Positions 6,986 to 14,069 of a stretch of 33,340 bases of DNA are shown here, one piece after another; the stretch's first letter is position 1; every line of letters starts with the position of its first letter. The notes beneath the pieces are model-generated. The model was not told where the DNA came from and searched no databases. It saw only the letters and a program-made list of their open reading frames with translations. The DNA comes from JBCDGZ01 sp038750655. GTDB taxonomy: Bacteria > Bacteroidota > Bacteroidia > Chitinophagales > Saprospiraceae. The stretch is from NCBI GenBank assembly GCA_038750655.1, contig JBCDGZ010000091.1:1-33340 (forward strand), written 5' to 3'. Made by a program: the position numbers and the translations under genes.

Positions 6986-7939
6986 TTAGGGCTTGGCGAC
7001 TACGGGTACCACCTTCTTAAAATACTCAAAAGTCTTTTTCAAGCCTTCGGCCCGGCTGACCTGCGGCTCCCAATCCAGTACTTCCTTCGCTTTGGTGATG
7101 TCCGGACGGCGTTTTTTCGGATCATCCTGCGGCAATTCTTTGTAGATCAAATGCGCATCCGGGTTACCGACCAATTCCAACACCTCTTCGCCAAATTTTT
7201 TGATGGTGATCTCATCCGGATTACCTACATTGACTGGCATATGGCAATCGCTCATCAGCAGGCGGTAGATGCCCTCGATCAGGTCATCGACATAACAGAA
7301 AGAACGGGTTTGCTCTCCATCGCCAAAGACAGTCAGGCCTTCGCCGCGAATCGCCTGAGAGAAGAAAGCAGGCAGCACCCTACCATCATTAACGCGCATT
7401 CGGGGGCCGTAGGTATTAAAAATACGGACAATACGAGTATCCAGCCCGTGATAAGTATGGTAAGCCATGGTGATCGCTTCCTGGAAACGCTTGGCCTCAT
7501 CATATACCCCGCGCGGCCCGATGGGGTTCACATTTCCCCAATAATCTTCCTTTTGTGGATGCACCAGCGGATCGCCGTACACCTCGGAGGTTGAAGCCAC
7601 TAGAATACGTGCCTTCTTCTCCTTGGCCAAGCCGAGCAGATTGTGGGTACCCAAAGAGCCCACCTTCATAGTTTGAATAGGCATTTGCAGATAATCGATG
7701 GGGCTGGCCGGGGAAGCAAAATGGAGGATATAGTCTAGTTCACCGGGAACGTGGACAAACTTACTAACGTCATGGTAGTAGAATTCAAATTCGCTGAGCG
7801 GGAAAAGATGCTCGACATTTCCAAGATTGCCGGTCAGCAAATTATCCATACCAATAACGTGGCAGCCCTCTTTGATAAAGCGGTCGCACAAATGAGAACC
7901 CAGAAAACCGGCTGCTCCGGTGATTAATACTCTTTTCAT
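6986..7939 (-). CDS. UDP-glucuronate decarboxylase (UDP-xylose synthase)
   Basis: 317 residues, typical of bacterial UXS. The enzyme decarboxylates UDP-glucuronic acid to UDP-xylose using a tightly bound NAD. Motifs: TGAAGFLG at 7-14, ASPASP at 75-80, STSEVYGDP at 116-124, YDEAK with Tyr146 and Lys150, RIFNTYGPRM, and the late RRPDI motif, all characteristic of the UXS subgroup. It is the first gene of the pair with rfbB. The 270-base divergent region upstream holds two inverted repeats and a possible distant -7 box (8080-8087). The product would feed extracellular polysaccharide or glycan decoration. Confidence 0.93.
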   Translation of the reverse strand: MKRVLITGAAGFLGSHLCDRFIKEGCHVIGMDNLLTGNLGNVEHLFPLSEFEFYYHDVSKFVHVPGELDYILHFASPASPIDYLQMPIQTMKVGSLGTHNLLGLAKEKKARILVASTSEVYGDPLVHPQKEDYWGNVNPIGPRGVYDEAKRFQEAITMAYHTYHGLDTRIVRIFNTYGPRMRVNDGRVLPAFFSQAIRGEGLTVFGDGEQTRSFCYVDDLIEGIYRLLMSDCHMPVNVGNPDEITIKKFGEEVLELVGNPDAHLIYKELPQDDPKKRRPDITKAKEVLDWEPQVSRAEGLKKTFEYFKKVVPVVAKP

Positions 7940-8021
7940 TCTATTAAGCTATTTTTGAATGTATAATATATCGCGGAAACGATGAATAAGTTCAATAAAG
8001 TGTTAGTCTGATCTACGAATA

Positions 8022-8061
8022 TTGGAATGCTATGTTCCAACAAAAGGGTAGAACATATGTT
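8022..8061. promoter_or_regulatory. Inverted repeats upstream of the UXS gene
   Basis: TTGGAA (8022-8027) and TTCCAA (8035-8040) form a perfect 6-base inverted repeat with a 7-base spacer. A 10-base palindrome AACATATGTT follows at 8052-8061. Both lie between the UXS start (7939) and a TATCTTTG box on the minus strand (8080-8087), where they could act as operators or leader hairpins. No ribosomal leader or riboswitch is recognisable. Confidence 0.35.
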
Positions 8062-8079
8062 GAGGTAGTCGTTAAGTGA

Positions 8080-8087
8080 CAAAGATA
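8080..8087 (-). promoter_or_regulatory. Possible -7 box for the UXS-rfbB operon
   Basis: TATCTTTG on the minus strand matches TAnnTTTG. No TTG is found at the expected distance upstream, and the box is 140 bases from the UXS start, so the call is weak. If used, the transcript would have a long leader containing the repeats at 8022-8061. Confidence 0.35.
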
Positions 8088-8130
8088 AGAAAGATTAATC
8101 ATACACTAAGTCGCGAATTTACCGTTACTT

Positions 8131-8165
8131 TTGGAGGGCATTCCTGGCAAAATGCACTACTTTTG
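8131..8165 (+). promoter_or_regulatory. Predicted promoter of the outer-membrane protein gene
   Basis: TACTTTTG at 8158-8165 matches TAnnTTTG exactly. A TTG at 8131-8133 lies 24 bases before it, slightly long for the pattern. The leader to ATG 8209 would be about 40 bases. Confidence 0.5.
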
Positions 8166-8208
8166 TTCCTTATACGCTTTCCACTAGTTGCTTGCAAAAA
8201 ATCAACCT

Positions 8209-8964
8209 ATGCGTTTATTTCTATTACTTTTTTTGTTTTGTCAATTAATAACCTCCCCAATTTCCGCTCAGCAGAAGGAGGCGAAAAACAGCTCCGGGGT
8301 GATCTTGTTCACCGTTGGGCTTACTGGGCAACAGCCCGCTGGCGACCTTTCGGATCGCTTTGGCACTAGTATGGGGGTAATTATAGAGCTGGAATACATC
8401 AGCAAGAGCAACCTGATCTTCGGCTTCGGCGGCAACCTGTTTTTTAGTAATAATGTCAAACAAGACGTCCTGTCGACCCTCCGTACGCCCGAGGGCTTCA
8501 TCATTGGCAACAATCGGGCCTTCGCTGATGTCCAACTGCGACAGCGGGGCTTTTACACCGGTGCCTACATCGGCAAACTCTTTTCGCTCTTCGAAAACAA
8601 CCCGCGAGCCGGCCTGCGCATCACCCTCGGCGCTGGCCTCCTCCAGCACCGTATTCGGATTCAAGATGACCCCATGTCCTTTGTGCCTCAACTGGATGAG
8701 ACCTACAGAAAAGGCTACGACCGCCTCACCAATGGCCTGGCCTTACAGCAGTTCATCGGCTACCAATTCATGAGTACCAACCGACTGATCAATTTCCACG
8801 CTGGCATTGAGTTCGTTCAAGGCTTCACCCAGAGTCGTCGCGACTTCAACTTTGATACGCGCATGAAAGAGGAAGGGTCCCGATTCGATGTGCTCACCAG
8901 CATCAGAGTCGGCTGGTCACTGCCCTTCTATCTGGGCAGATCCTCCGAGGACCTGTATTACTAA
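8209..8964 (+). CDS. Putative outer-membrane beta-barrel protein
   Basis: 251 residues from ATG 8209, chosen because it begins a clear signal peptide (MRLFLLLFLFCQLITSPISAQ, about 1-21); the longer frame from 8188 adds seven unrelated residues. The mature part alternates hydrophobic and polar residues in short strands with Gly/aromatic turns (GVIIELEYISKSNLIFGFGG, GFYTGAYIGKLF, GLRITLGAGLLQHRI, LINFHAGIEFVQGF), and ends in aromatic residues (DLYY), as expected for a small outer-membrane barrel. I cannot assign a named family or cargo. Its neighbours are nucleotide-sugar genes on the other strand and a T9SS surface protein downstream with its own promoter. Confidence 0.7.
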   Translation: MRLFLLLFLFCQLITSPISAQQKEAKNSSGVILFTVGLTGQQPAGDLSDRFGTSMGVIIELEYISKSNLIFGFGGNLFFSNNVKQDVLSTLRTPEGFIIGNNRAFADVQLRQRGFYTGAYIGKLFSLFENNPRAGLRITLGAGLLQHRIRIQDDPMSFVPQLDETYRKGYDRLTNGLALQQFIGYQFMSTNRLINFHAGIEFVQGFTQSRRDFNFDTRMKEEGSRFDVLTSIRVGWSLPFYLGRSSEDLYY

Positions 8965-9055
8965 CTAGGGTCATTTTTCTACCATCAGCTGGGGTGATTC
9001 TTTATTTTTTAGTAGGGAATGTTAATTCTACGTCAATCTTGGGTAGGGGCGATGC

Positions 9056-9087
9056 TTGCTACTCGCTTGTTTTCCTCTTTACTTTTG
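9056..9087 (+). promoter_or_regulatory. Predicted promoter of the first T9SS paralogue
   Basis: TTG at 9056-9058 and TACTTTTG at 9080-9087 are 21 bases apart, a good match to the Bacteroidota consensus. The leader to ATG 9122 would be about 30 bases. The rest of the gap (8965-9055) shows no clear terminator. Confidence 0.6.
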
Positions 9088-9121
9088 GTGTATTACTACT
9101 TTTAGAGAAAAATACCCATAG

Positions 9122-11506
9122 ATGAATATAAGTGTACCCTCGCTCTGCCTGTGCCTCTTTGTCCTATTGCTCCGTTCAACGCTGCACGCCCAACCCATCA
9201 ATGACGAATGCAGTGCTGCGATCTTCCTCCCACTAGCCGAAGATCGCCTCAGTTGCCAGCAGATAGCCGGAACGACCTTCGATGCGACCGGTTCGCAGGA
9301 CCCGCGCTCGGTGTGCTCGACGTCCTGGTTTGGAGATGATGTGTGGTACGCTATAACGACCGGGGATGCTTTCCCGACGGAGCTGATCGTCATCCGCTGC
9401 TATTTCGGCGGTGAGCCGGGCGACCTTCCCGCCATTGGCATGGCCATCTATCCCTCTTGTGCTACCGATGCCCAGCCCCTCACTTGCTACACAACGACCG
9501 AAGCTTCCTACAACAACATTAAGCTCTTTACCAACGAACTGGAAACCAACACGACCTATTATATCCGACTCTGGTCTGGCTTCTCCGGCAACGACCATTC
9601 CGGTACTTTCCGCATTTGTGCCTATCAGGACAATGTCAGTCTGCCGAATCCTGTCTTTTGGGAAGCCACCTTCGACGAGGGGCTAGGCGATTGGGAAGTG
9701 GTTACCGATAATGAATTGGCGGATACTTCCACCTGGCGGCATACCACCGAAGCCTCACAGGGTCGTTTTGGTCAACATCGGCTCTTATCCCCCACCGCGG
9801 GTAATGGCTGGATGCTCTTTGATGCCGATTATTTTCTGACCAAAGACAGCGGCGCCATATTTACCGAACCTCCCTGGCCGGTATGGCGAGGGGAGCTGAT
9901 CTCTCCCGTAATCGATTGCAGTAATGAGGAGAATGTCAAACTGCAATTCTGGCAGTATGCCCGTATGTTATTCGGGGAAACCAGTCTGTGCTACAGTTTG
10001 AATGGTGGAGCGACCTGGTCGGCCCCTATCGAGATCAATGCTGATCTGCCGGCCAGCGAAGGCACGCCCATCAGTGATAGCCAAATCCTTCCCTTGCCCA
10101 TGCTGGACGACCAGGAGAGGGTACGCCTCAAGTTCGTCTTTGCCGGCGATTTTTATGTTTGGTTGATTGATGATGTACGACTAATGGGGAAAGTGCCCAA
10201 TTCGAAGACGTTGGACATGTTCGACCTGAGTTATCCCGAAAATATTCAGACCCCCGTTCATCAGGTTGCGCCGATTCGCTTTGCCAGTTCACCTTACCAT
10301 GCTGCTGCTGGTCTGAGGAATATCAATTTCCAGCTGGCCATCGAAGATCCAACGGGTTCCTCCCCTTATTTCAGCACGCAACTCCATTTTGATACTATTG
10401 CCAATATCAATTTTGATGACCTGATTTTCCCCGATGCCTTTACACCAAAGTCACAACTGGTTACTTCTTACCAAGCCACCTACACCATTAGGGCCGACGG
10501 CGTCAATTTTGATCCGGATCTCCATCAACGTACCTATACTTTTTTCGTTACCGACTCTACCTACGCTCGGGAAGACGGCCCCAACCGATCGGTCCGCCCG
10601 GCAGATGGGCTCTTTGCTCCCCAAACACCGCATTCTTACGCAATGGGCAATAGCTTTTATGTCCATCGACAAGTCGACCCCGAGACGGGGCAGCGCCTCC
10701 ATGCGACCTCGGTATCTTTCCAACTCACTAATTTACAAGAACATCGAGATAAAGAATTGATGATTAAATTGTACGAATGGGAGGACCGCAACGGAGATCA
10801 GCTGGCCCTGCTGGGCGGCTCCCCCGATGAGCTGACGCTGGTCGGGCTACAAACTTATACGCCTCCGCAGAATGCCTCAGATGGCGATCTAGGCCAAATC
10901 ATTACGATCCCCCTCGCCGCATTTCCCGGTGGTACTATCCCCTATCCACCCGCCCTGAGAGAGGGCAAAAACTACCTGGCAGTCGTAGAGTACAATACCA
11001 ATCGGGATAACGATAATATCATTTTTGAAGCGAGTGAGACCTTCGATTACTCCCAAACCATCCGCTTTTACGAGCACCTTAATGAGGCCCGATATACGCA
11101 TGTTTTGAAAATTGGTGGGGAAGATTATTTCCGAGCAGCCCCAACGGCCGACCTCAATACCACCAATCTCGGCCACAATGTTACGCCTCTCGTTCGCCTC
11201 AATGTCCGTCCCCTGGATGCCACTACTTCGACCGTAGAACAACTGCCACAGGAGCACCGCCTCCAACTTTTCCCCAATCCAGTGCAGGATCAGCTCTTTG
11301 TTGACCTCGCATTAGAGACGACCAGTGATGTACTACAAATCAGCATTTTGAATGTGGAAGGAAAAGTCATGATGGTCCGACAGTACCCAGAAGTACGCGA
11401 ACAGCGTATTCTGCTCAATGTCCGCCAACTGCCTAGCGGCAGCTATTGGTTGCGGGTAGACAGCCAGGAAGGCCAACGCAGCAACAAGTTCGTCGTCCAG
11501 CGATGA
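9122..11506 (+). CDS. T9SS-exported surface protein, paralogue A
   Basis: 794 residues: signal peptide (1-23, ending LHAQ), an N-terminal NDECSAA domain with SWFGDDVWY (about 69-77) and IRLWSG, common in Bacteroidota extracellular proteins, then a jelly-roll-like region (FWEATFDEGLGDWEV, LISPVIDCS, FYVWLIDDVRLM) resembling MAM/adhesion-type modules, two further beta-rich regions (around RPADGLF and KLYEWEDRNGD), and a T9SS type A sorting domain from LQLFPNPVQDQLFVDL to KFVVQR. It is predicted to cross the outer membrane by type IX secretion and to be surface-attached. No catalytic motif is evident. It aligns along its whole length with the protein at 14070-16469. Its codons are GC-rich (GCC, GGC, CGC), like its neighbours and unlike that paralogue. 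waaA follows 30 bases downstream. Confidence 0.85.
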   Translation: MNISVPSLCLCLFVLLLRSTLHAQPINDECSAAIFLPLAEDRLSCQQIAGTTFDATGSQDPRSVCSTSWFGDDVWYAITTGDAFPTELIVIRCYFGGEPGDLPAIGMAIYPSCATDAQPLTCYTTTEASYNNIKLFTNELETNTTYYIRLWSGFSGNDHSGTFRICAYQDNVSLPNPVFWEATFDEGLGDWEVVTDNELADTSTWRHTTEASQGRFGQHRLLSPTAGNGWMLFDADYFLTKDSGAIFTEPPWPVWRGELISPVIDCSNEENVKLQFWQYARMLFGETSLCYSLNGGATWSAPIEINADLPASEGTPISDSQILPLPMLDDQERVRLKFVFAGDFYVWLIDDVRLMGKVPNSKTLDMFDLSYPENIQTPVHQVAPIRFASSPYHAAAGLRNINFQLAIEDPTGSSPYFSTQLHFDTIANINFDDLIFPDAFTPKSQLVTSYQATYTIRADGVNFDPDLHQRTYTFFVTDSTYAREDGPNRSVRPADGLFAPQTPHSYAMGNSFYVHRQVDPETGQRLHATSVSFQLTNLQEHRDKELMIKLYEWEDRNGDQLALLGGSPDELTLVGLQTYTPPQNASDGDLGQIITIPLAAFPGGTIPYPPALREGKNYLAVVEYNTNRDNDNIIFEASETFDYSQTIRFYEHLNEARYTHVLKIGGEDYFRAAPTADLNTTNLGHNVTPLVRLNVRPLDATTSTVEQLPQEHRLQLFPNPVQDQLFVDLALETTSDVLQISILNVEGKVMMVRQYPEVREQRILLNVRQLPSGSYWLRVDSQEGQRSNKFVVQR

Positions 11507-11536
11507 GATTTTACGGCAATTCACTAACTTGCTCCC

Positions 11537-12778
11537 ATGCTGCTACTCTACAATCTGGCCATCCGCCTCTACCTGCTGGCCATCCGCCTAGCGGCCCCCT
11601 TTGTCCCCAAGGCCGCCCGCTGGCGCAGCGGTCGGCGAGACCTATTCGAGCAGCTCGAAGCCGCCCTGCCCGCTGCCCGCCCCCTGCTCTGGATGCACTG
11701 CGCCTCCCTCGGCGAGTTCGAACAAGGCCGCCCCCTGCTCGGAGCCCTACGGCAGCAATACCCCCAGCACTTTCTGCTCTTGACCTTCTTCTCCCCCAGC
11801 GGCTACGACATCCGCCAGCACTACGATCAAGTCGACTACGTCAGCTACCTGCCGGCGGATACGCCCGCCCGCGCCCGCCGCTTCGTACGACTCACCCAGC
11901 CCCAGCTGGCTATTTTCGTCAAATACGAATTCTGGTACCACCACCTTCATGCTCTTCATCAGGCCGGAGTACCTACGCTACTCGTCTCTGCACTTTTTCG
12001 GCCCCAGCAGCTGTTTTTTCGCCCCTGGGGGCATTTCCTGCGCCCCATATTGCATTGGTACCACCATCTCTTTGTGCAGGATGAGGCATCGAAGCAATTG
12101 CTAGCGCGCTGGGGCATCACGACGGTGAGCCGCAGCGGAGATACCCGTGTGGACCGCGTTGCGCAGCTAGCGGGGCAGGCCCTGGCCGACCCGCTGGTGG
12201 AGGCCTTTGCGGGATCACAGCCCGTCCTCATCGCCGGCAGCAGCTGGCCCGCTGACGAGGCGCTGCTCTGCCGCTACATCAACGAGGCCGCCCCCTCCGA
12301 TTGGAAGTTGATCATTGCCCCTCACGATATTGCGCCGAGCCATGTACAGCAGATTGAGGGACGCCTGCGGGTGTCTTATTGCCGCTACTCGGCGGCCCAG
12401 CGGGAGGACGCGGCTGCCGCCCGCGTGCTGATCGTCGACAACATCGGTAAGCTGTCTTCGATTTATCGCTATGGCCATATCGCCTATATCGGCGGCGGCT
12501 TTGGTAGTGGCATTCACAATACCTTGGAGCCTGCGGCCTACGGGCTGCCAGTGATCTTTGGGCCGCGCTACAGCAAGTTTACCGAGGCGGTGCAGCTCAT
12601 TGCTGAGAAGGGAGCGTTTAGCATTAAGGACTATGCGCAATTACGGGCCGTATTGGAAAGACTCCGGGAAGTGGAGGAACATCAGCGGGCGGCGAAAGCC
12701 AGCAAGACCTACATTCGGCAGCAGCTTGGCGCGACGGATGCGGTGATCAATAGCATCAAAAAAATGCTAAAAAGCTAA
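11537..12778 (+). CDS. waaA: 3-deoxy-D-manno-octulosonic acid (Kdo) transferase
   Basis: 413 residues, standard for WaaA/KdtA. A GT30 glycosyltransferase at the inner membrane that moves Kdo from CMP-Kdo onto lipid A precursor. Visible: an N-terminal hydrophobic anchor (about 2-20), the acceptor-domain motif HCASLGEFEQGRPL with catalytic Glu60, FVKYEFWYHH around 129-138, GSSWPADE, and the C-terminal donor-site motif HNTLEPAAYGLPVIFGP. Some Bacteroidota lineages use one Kdo. It may be read from the T9SS gene upstream. The gene is strongly GC-rich, especially at its 5' end. The next gene is a heptose kinase, so the pair serves LPS inner-core synthesis. Confidence 0.95.
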   Translation: MLLLYNLAIRLYLLAIRLAAPFVPKAARWRSGRRDLFEQLEAALPAARPLLWMHCASLGEFEQGRPLLGALRQQYPQHFLLLTFFSPSGYDIRQHYDQVDYVSYLPADTPARARRFVRLTQPQLAIFVKYEFWYHHLHALHQAGVPTLLVSALFRPQQLFFRPWGHFLRPILHWYHHLFVQDEASKQLLARWGITTVSRSGDTRVDRVAQLAGQALADPLVEAFAGSQPVLIAGSSWPADEALLCRYINEAAPSDWKLIIAPHDIAPSHVQQIEGRLRVSYCRYSAAQREDAAAARVLIVDNIGKLSSIYRYGHIAYIGGGFGSGIHNTLEPAAYGLPVIFGPRYSKFTEAVQLIAEKGAFSIKDYAQLRAVLERLREVEEHQRAAKASKTYIRQQLGATDAVINSIKKMLKS

Positions 12779-12815
12779 TTCCATAACATTTTTAAAAAAA
12801 TATGCTCAAGGAAGT

Positions 12816-12845
12816 GGAAATTGATCAGTTTCCTCTCTATTTTTA
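12816..12845 (+). terminator. Weak hairpin between waaA and the heptose kinase
   Basis: GGAAATT-GATC-AGTTTCC can form a 7-pair stem (one G-U) at 12816-12833, followed by a pyrimidine-rich TCTCTATTTTT. It may be a leaky terminator or attenuator between the two genes. The stem is short, so confidence is low. Confidence 0.3.
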
Positions 12846-12851
12846 CGAGGC

Positions 12852-13889
12852 ATGATAGCAGATCTCGATAAGCTAATATACCAGTTCAGTAGCACCACCG
12901 TACTCATTGTTGGGGACGTCATGATCGACCGCTATTTGAGGGGATCTGTTGAGCGCATTTCTCCAGAAGCGCCAGTACCGGTGGTCAGTCTGCAACAGAC
13001 GGAAGAGCGTCTGGGAGGTGCAGCCAATGTTGCACTGAATATCAAAGCTTTAGGTGCACAACCGCTGCTCTGCTCCGTCTTGGGGCGAGACGCCAATGCG
13101 CAACGATTTTTGGACTTGATGCCCCAGGTCAGCCTTTCCACAAATGGTATTATGCAATCTGGCGAGCGTCGTACGACGGTCAAATCGCGGATCGTGGCTA
13201 GTAATCAACATTTGCTGCGCATTGACGAGGAAGATCGGCACGAGCTGTCGGCAGAAGAGGAGGAGCAATTTATGGACCTACTGCTTCGCTTGCTGAATGA
13301 ACATCCCGTCGATATTATTCTCTTTCAGGACTACAACAAAGGGGTTTTGACCACCAGGATCATCAATACGCTGCTATTGGAGGCCATTCGCCGCGATATT
13401 CCGACTGCCGTTGACCCCAAACAATACAATTTTATGTCCTACAAGCGGGCCACGCTCTTCAAGCCGAACCTGGGAGAAGTCAACCTCGCGCTCAATCACA
13501 ATATTATCGTGCAGGCCGAGCAGCTGCGAGCTGCTGCTCAACAAATCAGGGCTCGACTCTATAACAAATACCTCCTCATTACCCTTTCGGATAAGGGCAT
13601 TTATATCGATGAGTCAACCGGAGGAGCCATCCTTCCCACCCAAGCCCGGCAAGTCGCCGATGTCTGTGGTGCCGGCGATACCGTAATCAGCATTGCGGCA
13701 CTCTGTTTGGCTGCCGGACTTTCGCTCCAGGACATAGGCATCCTGGCCAATCTTGGTGGCGGGCAAGTCTGTGAGCGCTTCGGTGTCGTTCCCGTTAATT
13801 TGGAGCAATTACTCAACGAATATCACCAGCTGATGAGTGACCATCAGGGGCATTCTTCCCATCAGGAAACCTCCTTTCCAGCAGAATAA
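12852..13889 (+). CDS. D-glycero-D-manno-heptose-7-phosphate kinase (PfkB family)
   Basis: 345 residues, matching the kinase half of HldE (RfaE domain I) or a stand-alone HldA/RfaE1; the C-terminal nucleotidyltransferase domain is absent. It phosphorylates heptose 7-phosphate at C1 on the way to ADP-heptose for LPS core. Motifs: VGDVMIDRYLRG at 20-31, ISPEAPVPV at 36-44, GGAANVALN at 55-63, QDYNKGVL, DPK, and the PfkB signature CGAGDTV at 272-278 with catalytic Asp276. The usual GDTF has Val instead of Phe here. The neighbour waaA supports an LPS role. Other ADP-heptose genes (gmhA, gmhB, rfaE2) are not in the window. Confidence 0.9.
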   Translation: MIADLDKLIYQFSSTTVLIVGDVMIDRYLRGSVERISPEAPVPVVSLQQTEERLGGAANVALNIKALGAQPLLCSVLGRDANAQRFLDLMPQVSLSTNGIMQSGERRTTVKSRIVASNQHLLRIDEEDRHELSAEEEEQFMDLLLRLLNEHPVDIILFQDYNKGVLTTRIINTLLLEAIRRDIPTAVDPKQYNFMSYKRATLFKPNLGEVNLALNHNIIVQAEQLRAAAQQIRARLYNKYLLITLSDKGIYIDESTGGAILPTQARQVADVCGAGDTVISIAALCLAAGLSLQDIGILANLGGGQVCERFGVVPVNLEQLLNEYHQLMSDHQGHSSHQETSFPAE

Positions 13890-14004
13890 TCGCCTCGTAA
13901 TCACTTCTCCCTGAGAATTATGACTTCCATCTTACATAAGGGTCAGAAAGGCGAACATCTTTTGCATAATGGCCGACTTCTTCGACCCCTTTATAAGGTT
14001 TTTT

Positions 14005-14032
14005 TTGGATTTTTCTTTACATTTATGCTTTG
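14005..14032 (+). promoter_or_regulatory. Predicted strong promoter of T9SS paralogue B
   Basis: A T-run ending in TTG (14005-14007) precedes TATGCTTTG (14024-14032), a near-consensus -7 box with one extra base. The leader of about 32 bases to ATG 14070 is nearly free of G and C, a feature of efficiently translated Bacteroidota messages. Confidence 0.5.
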
Positions 14033-14069
14033 ATGTATTGTTAAATTATTTAATTCAAAAATCACTAAG

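Noticed and set aside
8965..9055. Possible terminator after the outer-membrane protein gene
   Set aside because: Only a 4-base stem (ATCA/TGAT) could be formed before a T-run; too weak to support.
11446..12084. A 212-codon Pro/Arg-rich frame on the plus strand
   Set aside because: It is an alternative frame of the GC-rich waaA 5' end and paralogue A 3' end; its amino-acid makeup is that of a shadow frame.
13990..14010. CCTT-TAT-AAGG followed by eight T bases
   Set aside because: A 4-base stem is too short for a terminator, and the T-run is better explained as part of the -33 region of the next promoter.
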